From contig JACIWQ010000014.1 in NCBI GenBank assembly GCA_014360895.1, positions 1 through 42,761 of the forward strand: a stretch of DNA of 42,761 bases, in the 5' to 3' direction. Below, piece after piece: positions 1-8,372 of the stretch. Positions within the stretch are counted from its first letter, which is position 1, and each line of letters opens with the position of its first letter. The notes beneath the pieces were generated by a model. It was not told where the DNA came from. It ran no database searches and saw only the letters and a program-made list of their open reading frames with translations. Source of the DNA: Thermoflexales bacterium (GTDB taxonomy: Bacteria > Chloroflexota > Anaerolineae > B4-G1 > DUEL01). Made by a program: the position numbers and the translations under genes.

Positions 1-34
1 GAGGGGACCACGCGCTGCCCGAAAGCGGCGTTAT

Positions 35-73
35 CCGGTACGACTTTGTGAGACTTTAAACCGGTACGACTTT
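35..73. repeat. Direct repeat CCGGTACGACTTT, two copies
   Basis: The 13-mer CCGGTACGACTTT occurs at 35-47 and 61-73, 26 bases apart, upstream of the first glycosyltransferase. It may be a small intergenic repeat or a paired regulator site. No function can be read from it. Confidence 0.5.
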
Positions 74-97
74 ATAGGATTCAACAGACACGAAGCT

Positions 98-160
98 CAT
101 TGTTAATTCTGTCATTGTCTATTTTGTCATTCTGTCATTCCGTCATTTTTGACATTTTTG
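98..160 (+). repeat. T-rich GTCATT iteration before the first gene
   Basis: Four GTCATT words (about 111, 126, 134 and 142) run up to the GT4 start codon. The tract replaces any recognisable ribosome-binding site for that gene. It looks like a low-complexity intergenic repeat rather than a promoter; I see no good -35/-10 pair. Confidence 0.45.
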
Positions 161-1432
161 ATGCACATCGCCCAGATCAGCGTCCATACCTGTCCGCTGG
201 CGACCCTCGGGGGCAAAGAGACCGGGGGGATGAACGTCTACGTCCGGGACCTGACCCGGGAACTGGCCCGACGGGGGCATCAGGTGGACGTGTACACCCG
301 GTCCCAGGACCCCACCGTCCCCCGCGTCAGCACCGCGCTGGGGCGCGGGGCGCGGGTCATCCACATCCCCGCCGGTCCGGAGCAACCGTACCCCAAACAT
401 CGGGTCTACGACCACCTGCCGGAGTTCGTGGCGGGGGTGCTGGCCCAGGCGGAGGCGGACGGCATCCGCTACGACGTCATCCACAGCCACTACTGGCTCT
501 CCGGATGGGCCGCCCGGGAACTGCGGGACGCCTGGGGCGCGCCCATCGTCCACATGTTCCACACCCTGGGGCACATGAAGAACGCCGTCGCCCGCACGCC
601 CCAGGAGCAGGAGCCGCCCCTGCGGATAGAGGTGGAGACGGAGATCACCCGTTTCGCCGACCGCATCATCGCCGCGACGCCGGTGGAGGAGGAGCAACTG
701 GTTCGGCTGTACGGGGCCGACCCGGCCCGCATCCGGGTGATCCCGCCGGGGGTGGACCTGGAACGATTCCGGCCTATCCCTCCCATGCAGGCCAAAGAGC
801 AATTGGCGCTGGACCCGACCTGTCGGAGCATCCTCTTTGTGGGCCGGATAGAGCCGCTGAAGGGGATAGAGACGCTGCTCAGGGCCATCGCACTGATCGC
901 CCGACGCCACCCCGAACTGGTTTGCCGGATGTGCGTCCCCATCATCGGCGGCAACCCGTACAGTGTGGAGGATAACGACGAAATGGTCCGGCTGCAGGAG
1001 TTACGGGAGGAACTGGGGATTGGGGACGTGGTCACCTTCTTGGGGGCGCAGGACCAGGACACGCTGCCCTACTATTATTCTGCCGCCGAGATGGTGGTGA
1101 TGCCCAGCGACTACGAGAGTTTCGGGATGGTGGCGCTGGAGGCGATGGCCTGCGGGACCCCCGTCATCGCCTCGGACGTGGGCGGGCTGGCCTACCTGGT
1201 CCGCCATGGGCAGACGGGGTACCGGGTGCCCGCGCGGGATGCGGAGGCGCTGGCGGCGAAAATCGTCCGCCTGCTGACGGATGAGGGGCTCCGGCGGCGG
1301 ATGGGGCAGCGGGCGGCCTGCTGGGCCGAAGGGTTCGCATGGCCCCGCATCGCCGACCGGATTGAGGAATTGTACCGGTCGCTCACCCGTCCGGACGCCG
1401 GTCAATGCAAACAGAGCGCGGATTCGCCGTAA
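161..1432 (+). CDS. GT4 glycosyltransferase, MshA/sucrose-synthase-like
   Basis: This 423-residue GT-B retaining glycosyltransferase probably moves a sugar from a nucleotide donor to a glycolipid, glycan or small acceptor in the cytoplasm. The N-terminus carries the glycine-rich GGKETGGMNVYVRDL segment typical of MshA-like and sucrose-phosphate-synthase-like GT4 enzymes. The C-terminal Rossmann half has the donor-site segment YESFGMVALEAMACGTPV with the E-x7-E pair. I chose ATG 161, which gives MHIAQISVH; an upstream TTG at 149 adds four residues and lies in a repeat. No ribosome-binding site is visible. A GT2 gene follows within 32 bases, so the two probably form a small glycan operon. The acceptor cannot be predicted. 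Confidence 0.88.
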   Translation: MHIAQISVHTCPLATLGGKETGGMNVYVRDLTRELARRGHQVDVYTRSQDPTVPRVSTALGRGARVIHIPAGPEQPYPKHRVYDHLPEFVAGVLAQAEADGIRYDVIHSHYWLSGWAARELRDAWGAPIVHMFHTLGHMKNAVARTPQEQEPPLRIEVETEITRFADRIIAATPVEEEQLVRLYGADPARIRVIPPGVDLERFRPIPPMQAKEQLALDPTCRSILFVGRIEPLKGIETLLRAIALIARRHPELVCRMCVPIIGGNPYSVEDNDEMVRLQELREELGIGDVVTFLGAQDQDTLPYYYSAAEMVVMPSDYESFGMVALEAMACGTPVIASDVGGLAYLVRHGQTGYRVPARDAEALAAKIVRLLTDEGLRRRMGQRAACWAEGFAWPRIADRIEELYRSLTRPDAGQCKQSADSP

Positions 1433-1464
1433 AACCTGCGTTCATCTGTGTCCTGTTCGTAAAC

Positions 1465-2475
1465 ATGGAATCCCCACTGGTCACCGTCATCATTCCCAAC
1501 TGGAACGGCGCGGTCCACCTGCCGACCTGTCTGGAGAGCCTTCGCCGTCAGACGTTCCGGGATTTTGAGGTCATCGTTGTGGACAACGGGTCAACGGATG
1601 AGTCGCTGGCCCTCCTGGCGCGAGATTATCCCGAGGTCCGAGTGCTCGCCCTGGGGGAGAACCGGGGATTCGCCGGGGCCTGCAACGCGGGCATCCGGGC
1701 CGCGCGCGGCGAGTTCATCGTCCTCCTGAACAACGACACCGAGGCCGACCTCCACTGGCTGGAGGAGGTGGTGGCGGCCTTCCGACGGCACCCTGAAGCG
1801 GGCCTGGTCGCCTCCAAAATGCGCCTCTTTGACCGCCGGGACGTCCTCCACACTGCCGGGGACTACTATCGGGTAGACGGTCGGCCCGGCAACCGGGGCG
1901 TCTGGGAGACCGATAGGGGCCAGTACGACCGGGAGGAGTATGTCTTCAGCGCATGCGGAGGAAGTGCGGCCTACCGGCGGGCGATGCTGGATGAGGTCGG
2001 CCTGCTGGATGAGGATTTCTTTTACTCCTGTGAGGACGTGGACCTGGCATGGCGGGCGCAACTGGCCGGATGGCGGTGCGTCTACGCGCCGCGCGCCGTC
2101 GTGTACCACAAACTGAGCGCCACCGGGGGTGGAACGACCGCCAGTTTCTACGACGGGCGGAACTTCATCTACCTGCTGGTGAAGGACTATCCGGATGACC
2201 TCTGGCGGCGATACTGGCGGGCCATTCTGCGGGCGCAAATCTATCTGGCGTGGGAGGCGCTGCGGGCCTGGCGCGGGGCGGCCGCACGGGCCCGGCTGCG
2301 GGGGATGGTGGCAGGCCTGCTGGGCATCCCCCGTATGCTCCGCAAGCGGCGCGCCGTCCAGCGGACCCGCCGGGTGGATACTGCTTATCTCCTGTCTGTG
2401 CTGACTGAGAGGGACGCAGCGGGATCGGGTCTGTCCCAACATCGTCGGGAAAAGCCAGCGGCTCAGGGCTCTTGA
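1465..2475 (+). CDS. GT2 family glycosyltransferase
   Basis: This inverting GT-A glycosyltransferase has 336 residues from ATG 1465. It shows the family signatures in order: VTVIIPNWNG at the N-terminus, VVDNGSTD, the metal/nucleotide DxD-type NNDTE, and the acceptor-side SCEDVDLAWRAQLAG. This pattern is typical of rhamnosyltransferase-like GT2 enzymes that build cell-surface polysaccharide. An in-frame ATG at 1405 would overlap the upstream gene and add a leader read from repeat-like sequence (about 1430-1460, resembling the interior of the 6.7 and 11.4 kb elements), so the later start is preferred. The C-terminal third is basic and may touch the membrane. Confidence 0.87.
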   Translation: MESPLVTVIIPNWNGAVHLPTCLESLRRQTFRDFEVIVVDNGSTDESLALLARDYPEVRVLALGENRGFAGACNAGIRAARGEFIVLLNNDTEADLHWLEEVVAAFRRHPEAGLVASKMRLFDRRDVLHTAGDYYRVDGRPGNRGVWETDRGQYDREEYVFSACGGSAAYRRAMLDEVGLLDEDFFYSCEDVDLAWRAQLAGWRCVYAPRAVVYHKLSATGGGTTASFYDGRNFIYLLVKDYPDDLWRRYWRAILRAQIYLAWEALRAWRGAAARARLRGMVAGLLGIPRMLRKRRAVQRTRRVDTAYLLSVLTERDAAGSGLSQHRREKPAAQGS

Positions 2476-2500
2476 CAAAATCTCTTTATTAGGGTATCAT
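2472..2500 (+). promoter_or_regulatory. Sigma-70-type promoter for the SPFH operon
   Basis: A consensus -35 TTGACA (2472-2477), a 17-base spacer and -10 TATCAT (2495-2500) lie about 105 bases upstream of the first SPFH gene. The -35 touches the stop codon of the GT2 gene, so the SPFH operon probably has its own strong constitutive promoter. Confidence 0.75.
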
Positions 2501-2604
2501 TCACATTGCCGTAGCAGGCAGCACACCAGCGACCCGAGAAGGCCGGGCTGACTATGGCAGCGTTCTTCTTCATACCAGGCACTATCCATTAGGATTGGAG
2601 CATT

Positions 2605-4101
2605 ATGGCGGAGCAGAAACCCTTCATCCTAGATGAGGGTCTCTCAGACCGAACAGGTAGCCTGGCGATGATCTACCTGTTCTATCTACCTTTCCTCCTA
2701 ATAGCTCTCCTGGTCCCTTTGTCCATCCTTGCCCTTCTTTTCCCTTCCCCTTTTATTTTCTGGCTTGTCGGTCTTGGCCTGGCCCTTCTAATCAACAATT
2801 TCGTCCTTTTCTTCCTGATGGTCATAGGGCTACAGAGCCGTAAGGGGATCGCAACGATCGGCCTCTTGCTCCCGATCATTCTTTGGCTGGTATGGATGTT
2901 CGCGATTGTGCCGATTACCCCGCCGCTAAAGTTGACACTGTTGGTAGCGGAAATTCTTCTTTCTGGAGTGGTGTTCCTGATTGTGCTCTTTCTGTTGGGG
3001 GGCTTTTTGCTTCCCTTTCCACCCCCGGACCGCTCTCTCTCCCGATTGGAGCGCCTCCGCCGACGTTTGGGAGAGTGCCAGCAAGTCTTCAAAATTTTAT
3101 TGGATGTCCTTATGGGGCAGAACTATCCCTTCTGGGTGGTCACCCGGGAGCCCCGGGAGGAGGATAAGATTGAAGAACGGGGAAAAGGGGATGCGCTGGC
3201 GATGTTCGCCATCGGGAACGGCATTATTATTTCCGACTGCGACCACGCGGTGGCCGTTTCCGACGGGATGAAATTCAAGGGTGCCCAGGGGCCGGGGCTA
3301 TCCTTTACCGGTTTCGCCGACCGCCCGATACGAACTCTAGACCTGCGCCCACAACTGCGCGCGTTCACCGTCCAGGGCCTGACCCGGGATGGCATCCAGG
3401 TCAAAGTGCTAGCTTTCACCCCCTTCCAGATTGACCGGGGGGAGCAGATGCCGCGCCTGGGTGAACCGTTTCCATACCGCAAGAGCGCGGCCTTCCGGGC
3501 CGTCCATGCCCAGATGATGGCCGTCGCCGGGGAGCCTGACCACCCCCAGCATGCCTGGGATGAACTCCCCCAACTCTACGGCACCCGCATCCTCCAGGAC
3601 ATTCTGGCTCAATACGACTTTGACGACCTCTACCGATACGACCCGGGCGAAGACCCTCCTCGGGTCCGCATCGCCCGGGAGTTTCGGGAGCGCCTGCGGA
3701 AGGAACTGGAGCCCCTCGGCATCCAGTTAATCGGCGGTGGAATCAGTAACTTGTTGCCCCTCAGGGAGGAAGTGCTGAAGGAGCGCGTGCGGAACTGGCG
3801 GGCGGAATGGGTGCGCCGGATTCTGATCCAGCAGGCCGAGGGGCAGCGGGAACGGCTCTGGCGCATAGAGCAGGCCCGCGCCGAAGCCCAGGCCCACCTG
3901 ATTCTGGCACTGGGGGAGCAACTGGCGGAACTGGACCGCCCCGATACGCCGGTCACGCCGCAGAAAATCGTGGACCAGTTCCTGAAAATCCTGGAAGAGA
4001 TGACCCAGCAGCCCATGATGCGGCGCTATCTGCCTCGCGAAACGCCGGAAGACCTGCGCCGCCTGGGGGCGGAGGCCGGGGGGAAGGAGGCGTCGCCATG
4101 A
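2605..4101 (+). CDS. Polytopic membrane protein with SPFH-like domain (1)
   Basis: This 498-residue protein has four predicted N-terminal membrane helices (about residues 22-46, 50-75, 83-103 and 110-135). A cytoplasmic or extracytoplasmic SPFH/Band-7-like domain follows (about 200-400), then a charged helical tail rich in Glu, Arg, Ala and Gln. SPFH proteins form membrane-bound oligomers that organise microdomains or regulate proteases; that role is inferred here. The ATG at 2605 follows GGAG at good spacing. Its stop overlaps the next start as ATGA. The next protein shares the RAEW-containing coiled segment and the 'RDGI' strand, so they are paralogues and probably partners, as HflK and HflC are. 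Four membrane spans are unusual for the family. Confidence 0.72.
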   Translation: MAEQKPFILDEGLSDRTGSLAMIYLFYLPFLLIALLVPLSILALLFPSPFIFWLVGLGLALLINNFVLFFLMVIGLQSRKGIATIGLLLPIILWLVWMFAIVPITPPLKLTLLVAEILLSGVVFLIVLFLLGGFLLPFPPPDRSLSRLERLRRRLGECQQVFKILLDVLMGQNYPFWVVTREPREEDKIEERGKGDALAMFAIGNGIIISDCDHAVAVSDGMKFKGAQGPGLSFTGFADRPIRTLDLRPQLRAFTVQGLTRDGIQVKVLAFTPFQIDRGEQMPRLGEPFPYRKSAAFRAVHAQMMAVAGEPDHPQHAWDELPQLYGTRILQDILAQYDFDDLYRYDPGEDPPRVRIAREFRERLRKELEPLGIQLIGGGISNLLPLREEVLKERVRNWRAEWVRRILIQQAEGQRERLWRIEQARAEAQAHLILALGEQLAELDRPDTPVTPQKIVDQFLKILEEMTQQPMMRRYLPRETPEDLRRLGAEAGGKEASP

Positions 4102-5387
4102 CCCCCAAATGGGCTCTCCGACACCTGAGGCGAGTGCTCTCCCGGGCTGGCCCGGTCATCATTCTGGTGACCCTCATAGGGATGCTGCTGGCTCTCATTG
4201 CCCAGGGAGGCCGGCCCCCGAATACCATCCTCTTCGCCGCCCTGAGCGTCGTCTATGCTATCCCCTGTCTCGTCGCCATCGCGTTGGCGGCCCGAATCGC
4301 GACCTCCTTCGTCAAAACTCTCTACAAGATTCGCACCCACGGAGAAGCTGGGTCGTTTCTCTACCGCCTGCTTTTCGGGGTCTGGAAATTTGGCCCATAC
4401 CTGCTGGTCAAGGAGGGCAAACTGGCGGCCGGGGAGAATTCCGTCCTGCACCGGGTCGGCGGCCCGGGGTACCTGGTCATCTACAACGACTCGGCGGTCG
4501 TCACGGAGCGGTGCGGGCGACTGGAGCGGGTCCTGAGTGCCCATCTTCCCAAACCGAAGAACTACCCCTACCTGGAGCCGTTTGAGAAAATCTGGGAAAT
4601 CGTGGACCTCCGGCCCCAGCAGTGGACGTTCCCGGTCAAGGGGATGACCCGGGATGGCATTCCCGTCATCTGCGAGGCCGACATCCGCTTTAAGATAGAC
4701 GACCGGCCCGCCGACGGCGGTGCGCCGAAACCGCCAACGGATGATGAGCCGTACCCGTTCACCCCTGAAGCGGTCTTCAAAGCCGCGACGGCCCGCTGGA
4801 TCCGGGATCCGGACTTCAAAGGGCCCCCAATGGACTGGCGGGGGCGGGTGGTGGTGGGCTTCACCGAGGGGATTCTGCGCAACATCCTGGCGGAGTACTA
4901 CCTGGACTGGCTGCTGGGCCCCACGGGGGACGAGATTGAACACCCCCGCGAGGTGATCCGTCGCCGCCTGGAAGAACAGTTGCAGCAAGAGGCGCCGAAG
5001 GTCGGGGCGCGGATTCTGAGCGTCCAATTGGGGGAGATCAAAGTGGAGGACGAACAGATCCCCACCCAGTGGATAGAGACCTGGCGGGCCGAATGGGAGA
5101 GCCAAGCCGCAACGACCCGGGTGGAAGGGGAGGCGGAACTCCTGCGGATGGAGGCAGTCCGCGCCCGGGCCCAGGCGGAGATGCTCATCACCCTGATTCG
5201 GGAACTCCAGTCCGTGGCCGTCAGCGATGCCGAACTCCGCCCGTACCTGCTGGCGACGCGCCTGGCGGAGACCCTGCGCCTGATGTCCTACGACCCCTTC
5301 ACCCGCGCCTTCCTGCCCCCCGAGGCCATCCGCACCCTCCACCGGCTCCAGCAACTCCTGGGCGAGGAGCGAATGCTGCCGGAGTGA
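4098..5387 (+). CDS. Membrane protein with SPFH-like domain (2)
   Basis: This 429-residue protein has two N-terminal membrane helices (about residues 17-37 and 42-65), an SPFH-like core (about 110-300, with VDLRPQQWTFPVKGMTRDGI) and a helical Ala/Glu/Arg-rich tail. The ATG at 4098 lies inside the upstream stop (ATGA) and follows GGAGG, so translation is probably coupled. A longer reading frame extends upstream to 3807, but it overlaps the first SPFH gene and has no family features. The LRPQ...FTV/FPVKG and RAEW segments match the upstream paralogue. A hetero-oligomeric membrane scaffold is inferred. Confidence 0.72.
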   Translation: MTPKWALRHLRRVLSRAGPVIILVTLIGMLLALIAQGGRPPNTILFAALSVVYAIPCLVAIALAARIATSFVKTLYKIRTHGEAGSFLYRLLFGVWKFGPYLLVKEGKLAAGENSVLHRVGGPGYLVIYNDSAVVTERCGRLERVLSAHLPKPKNYPYLEPFEKIWEIVDLRPQQWTFPVKGMTRDGIPVICEADIRFKIDDRPADGGAPKPPTDDEPYPFTPEAVFKAATARWIRDPDFKGPPMDWRGRVVVGFTEGILRNILAEYYLDWLLGPTGDEIEHPREVIRRRLEEQLQQEAPKVGARILSVQLGEIKVEDEQIPTQWIETWRAEWESQAATTRVEGEAELLRMEAVRARAQAEMLITLIRELQSVAVSDAELRPYLLATRLAETLRLMSYDPFTRAFLPPEAIRTLHRLQQLLGEERMLPE

Positions 5388-5440
5388 TCGGTGTTGTTGC
5401 GGAAGGTGGTTTTCCAGCCGTTCTCCAGGAAAGGAGCGAG

Positions 5441-6394
5441 ATGACGCGCTGGACTTTATGGGCGATCCCTATCAGCATGCTATATACCGAAAGCGACCGG
5501 GACTTCCCTGCTGTGCGGATGGTCGTTCGGGGATTGGGCCTTCTGAAAGTGGGGGACCTGGCCGGAGCGGAGCGGCTGATGCGGGAAGCCCTGGAGGTTG
5601 CCCGTCGGGGGCACCATTCCGTCGGTGAGGGGATGGCAGCTCTCTGCCTGAGCAACATCTACTGGGGAACCGGGGGGGAAGCAAGTCGCGCTCTGCTGGC
5701 CCGCGAGTTGGCCCAAAGAGCCCGCGACATCTTCGGGCAGCAGGCCGGCCCTGACCAGCGTCACAATGAAGCTGTTGCCACATTCAACCTTGGCCTGGTT
5801 CACCATTTGACGGGCGAACATTATGAAGCCCTCAATGAATATTATAAGGCCCAGAAGTTGCTGGACAGAGCTCGCCGATACTGGATAAGACATAACCGGG
5901 GAGAACAGGCCAGCCAGTGTGATCGGTTAGACGCGTGGATTCAACACCTGGTGGAAAGGTTGATCACATCCGATCCTCAGCAGAGGGACCTCACCCTTTT
6001 CCTCCCTATCGGCGTTGCGGATGGAGTCACAGCTACACTTTGGGGAGAGTATGGTCGGGATACATCCGTGATTTTAGATGGAAAAACCCTGAGGACGGTT
6101 CCTCTGAAAGGCCCGCTGGTCCTGACCGCTGATTGCTGCATTTTCCCCATCCCACCGCAGGTGTGGCAGCAAATCCAGCTGCCATCCGGGCAGACCGGGG
6201 ATTACGCTCTTACCCATCCCGGGAATCCTCTCAAGGATGATTCATTCTACATCTCGTTAAATAACCAGGGCATAACCCAGTTCATCCGACAGCCAGATAA
6301 GACAATCGTCGCCGAAATTCAAGGCGTCAGAGTCATTGGCGGGAAGGGGGAGCAAAACCACCGGAATTACCGCCCGATAGCCCTTTTAATCTGA
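5441..6394 (+). CDS. TPR-like protein with unrecognised C-terminal domain
   Basis: This soluble protein of 317 residues has helical TPR-like repeats in its first half (about residues 25-150, e.g. the GDLAGAERLMREALEVA and GEHYEALNEYYKAQKLL helices). A beta-rich second half (about 175-317) is not one I can assign. It has no signal peptide or membrane segment. ATG 5441 follows AAGGAGCGAG. It is the third gene after the SPFH pair, 53 bases downstream, and probably an adaptor or sensor for that complex. The C-terminal strand pattern around GDYALTHPGNPLKDD loosely recalls an S24/LexA core, but no Ser-Lys dyad is apparent, so I do not assign it. Confidence 0.65.
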   Translation: MTRWTLWAIPISMLYTESDRDFPAVRMVVRGLGLLKVGDLAGAERLMREALEVARRGHHSVGEGMAALCLSNIYWGTGGEASRALLARELAQRARDIFGQQAGPDQRHNEAVATFNLGLVHHLTGEHYEALNEYYKAQKLLDRARRYWIRHNRGEQASQCDRLDAWIQHLVERLITSDPQQRDLTLFLPIGVADGVTATLWGEYGRDTSVILDGKTLRTVPLKGPLVLTADCCIFPIPPQVWQQIQLPSGQTGDYALTHPGNPLKDDSFYISLNNQGITQFIRQPDKTIVAEIQGVRVIGGKGEQNHRNYRPIALLI

Positions 6395-6774
6395 CAGGAG
6401 TTACGCGGTCGAGCGGCGTGAAGGGATTGCTTCGCGGCTCCGCCGCTCGCAATGACCTCACCACGGGTCATTGCGAGGCGCGTAGTGCCGAAGCAGTCTC
6501 CAGGCGAGGGCACCGAACGCCCGGAGGGCCACGCCGAAGGCCACGGCCCGAGAGGCCTCGCCTCGTGGGGCTCGCCCGAGGCGCAACCCCCGGGTGCGTA
6601 AGTCCTGTCTGAGTTTCACGGGCGCAACCCGGATGCATCCGGGATGTTCCGTGTTCATCCGTGTTCCCAAACCGGCAATGGTAGACTTTATCGGAAATAG
6701 CGCCAGGGGCCTCGGCGCCACACCATTTCATAGAAAATCTGCGGCCGTCCGCGTTTATCTGCGTCCTATTTCCG
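6395..6774. other. Gene-free interval made of repeats
   Basis: About 380 bases hold no credible gene. They contain a GCTTCG-type hairpin repeat (6426-6497), a short 'CGTGTTCATCCGTGTTC'-like word near 6650, and a MITE-like element (6684-6782) that runs into prmC. Reading frames on both strands here are short and arginine-rich, as expected of non-coding GC-rich sequence. Confidence 0.7.
6426..6497. repeat. Hairpin repeat with ATTGCTTCG / CGAAGCAGT arms
   Basis: Arms at 6426-6456 and 6467-6497 pair over most of their length, from ATTGCTTCG...CAATGAC to GTCATTGCGAG...GAAGCAGT, around a roughly ten-base loop. I recognise this as a widespread class of bacterial intergenic hairpin. It lies just after the TPR gene and could also stop transcription. 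Confidence 0.7.
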
Positions 6775-6782
6775 ATGAAGTT
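6684..6782 (+). mobile_element. MITE-like element, copy A
   Basis: The 99-base element is bounded by imperfect 17-base terminal inverted repeats: GACTTTATCGGAAATAG (6684-6700) and CTATTTCCGATGAAGTT (6766-6782). A second copy in the opposite orientation lies at 11406-11513. It carries no gene. The right terminal repeat contains the ATG of prmC (6775). No target-site duplication is visible at this copy. Confidence 0.7.
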
Positions 6783-7653
6783 CGTTGATTACGCCACACC
6801 CCCCATCACCCACCGCGAAGCTCAGGAGACCGCCGGTAGCGCACTCCGGGAAGGGGCCGCGCGGCTGGCTCCCGTCACCGAGACGGCCCGGCTGGAGGCG
6901 GAGGTACTGCTGGCCCACGCGACCGGGCTGACCCGGACGGCGCTCCTGGCCCACCCGGAGCGGCCCCTCACCGCCGAAGAGCGGGCCCGCTATCAGGACC
7001 TGCTGGCCCGCCGGAGGGCGGGGGTTCCCCTCCCCTACCTGACCGGGAGGGCGGAATTCTTCGGGCTGGAGTTCGTCCTCACCCCGGAGGTCCTCATCCC
7101 CCGCCCGGAGACGGAGACGCTGGTGGAGCGGGCGCTGGCATGGGACCCCCGAACCGTGGTGGACGTGGGAACCGGGAGCGGGTGTGTGGCGGTCGCCCTG
7201 GCGGTCCAGCTGCCCCGCGCCTGCATCTATGCGACCGACCTCTCCCGCGCCGCGCTGCGCGTTGCGGCGATGAACGCCCGCCGTCACGGCGTGGCGGACC
7301 GTATCCACTTCCTGCAGGCCGACCTGGCCTCCCCCATCCGGGGCCCGGTAGACCTGGTGGTCAGCAATCCGCCCTACGTGGCGGAGGAGGAATGGGCGTC
7401 CCTGCCGGAGTCGGTGCGGGAGCATGAGCCCCGGTTGGCGTTGGACGGCGGGCCGGGAGGGCTGCGGGTGATCCGGCGGCTGCTGGCGGACGCGGCCCGG
7501 TTACTGCGCTCGGGCGGAGCTCTTCTGGTGGAGATGGGTGCCGGCCAGGGCCTCGCAGCCGTGGCCCTGGCCCGCACAACGTTCCCGACAGCGCATATCC
7601 GGATTCACCCCGACCTGGCGGGCCGGGACCGGATACTGGAGGTCATCCTGTGA
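6775..7653 (+). CDS. prmC: Release factor glutamine methyltransferase
   Basis: PrmC/HemK N5-methylates the GGQ glutamine of peptide-chain release factors with S-adenosylmethionine. The 292 residues show the helical N-terminal domain (ALREGAARLAP, then VLLAHATGLTR), the SAM-binding motif VVDVGTGSGCVAVALA near 126, and the catalytic NPPY at 198-201. Length is normal, but about fifteen extra residues precede the usual family start. The only in-frame start is ATG 6775, inside the terminal repeat of the MITE-like element, so the element appears to supply the initiation codon. No good ribosome-binding site is visible. The stop overlaps the tsaC GTG start, so the two are translationally coupled, a pairing common in bacteria. 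Confidence 0.93.
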   Translation: MKFVDYATPPITHREAQETAGSALREGAARLAPVTETARLEAEVLLAHATGLTRTALLAHPERPLTAEERARYQDLLARRRAGVPLPYLTGRAEFFGLEFVLTPEVLIPRPETETLVERALAWDPRTVVDVGTGSGCVAVALAVQLPRACIYATDLSRAALRVAAMNARRHGVADRIHFLQADLASPIRGPVDLVVSNPPYVAEEEWASLPESVREHEPRLALDGGPGGLRVIRRLLADAARLLRSGGALLVEMGAGQGLAAVALARTTFPTAHIRIHPDLAGRDRILEVIL

Positions 7654-8291
7654 GAACCCGGGTGGTTCGGGCAGAAGAGCCTGATGTCATAGAACAGGCC
7701 CTGGCCGTGTGGCAGGCGGGAGGGTTGGTTGTATTCCCCACCGATACCGTGTATGGTCTCTCCGCCCTCCCTGCCTCTACTGAGGCCCTGCGTCGGATGT
7801 GGCGGATCAAGGGCCGGGACAATGGCGCGTTCATCGCCCTGCTCCTGGCCGACCCGGAGGAACTCCCCCGTTTCGCCACCCTGCCGGAAGCTGTCCGGCC
7901 GCTGGCCCAGCACTTCTGGCCCGGCCCCGTGACCCTGATGCTTCCTCGCACGGAGGCCGTACCACCGGAAATCGGAGAGGGGCCCCGGGTGGGCATTCGT
8001 GTGCCGGCCTTGCCGCTGGCCCGGACGCTTATCCGGGCCGCCGGGGGAGCGCTGGCCGTCACCAGCGCCAATCTCCCAGGCCATCCGGCCGCCCGGAACG
8101 CTCAGGAAGTGCTGGCCCAACTGGGTTCCCAAATAGACCTGGTGATTGACGGTGGATGGGTGTCCATCGGGGCCGCTTCTACGGTGGTGGATTGTACCCG
8201 ATGGCCGCCCGTGGTTGTCAGGGAAGGCCCCATTTCCGAGGCAGACATCCGGGGGGTTCTGGGGTTGATCCGTCGGGAGGGCTCGCGGTAA
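7650..8291 (+). CDS. tsaC: L-threonylcarbamoyladenylate synthase (Sua5/YrdC family)
   Basis: This enzyme makes threonylcarbamoyl-AMP from threonine, bicarbonate and ATP for the t6A37 modification of ANN-decoding tRNAs. The 213 residues fit the YrdC-domain-only (TsaC) form, without the extra Sua5 domain. Family signatures are FPTDTVYGL near residue 29, IKGRDNG near 52, HFWPGPVTLMLPR near 90, and the TSANLPG loop near 133. Translation starts at GTG 7650, overlapping the prmC TGA. A strong bidirectional terminator follows. Confidence 0.92.
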   Translation: MRTRVVRAEEPDVIEQALAVWQAGGLVVFPTDTVYGLSALPASTEALRRMWRIKGRDNGAFIALLLADPEELPRFATLPEAVRPLAQHFWPGPVTLMLPRTEAVPPEIGEGPRVGIRVPALPLARTLIRAAGGALAVTSANLPGHPAARNAQEVLAQLGSQIDLVIDGGWVSIGAASTVVDCTRWPPVVVREGPISEADIRGVLGLIRREGSR

Positions 8292-8309
8292 CGGGGATGC
8301 AAGCCGTAA

Positions 8310-8358
8310 AAAGCAGGCCAGCGGTATGGCGAAAGACGCCGTACCGCTGGCCTGTTTT
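8310..8358. terminator. Bidirectional rho-independent terminator
   Basis: Arms at 8310-8331 and 8337-8358 form a 22-base stem, with CAGGCCAGCGGTA in the core and only two imperfect pairs, around a five-base loop. A-rich and T-rich flanks sit on either side. It separates convergent tsaC (plus) and the fmdB-like gene (minus) and should stop both. Confidence 0.88.
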
Positions 8359-8372
8359 GATGCCCGATACCT

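Noticed and set aside
3807-4097. Upstream extension of the second SPFH frame
   Set aside because: It overlaps the first SPFH gene in another frame, and ATG 4098 has GGAGG plus the ATGA coupling.
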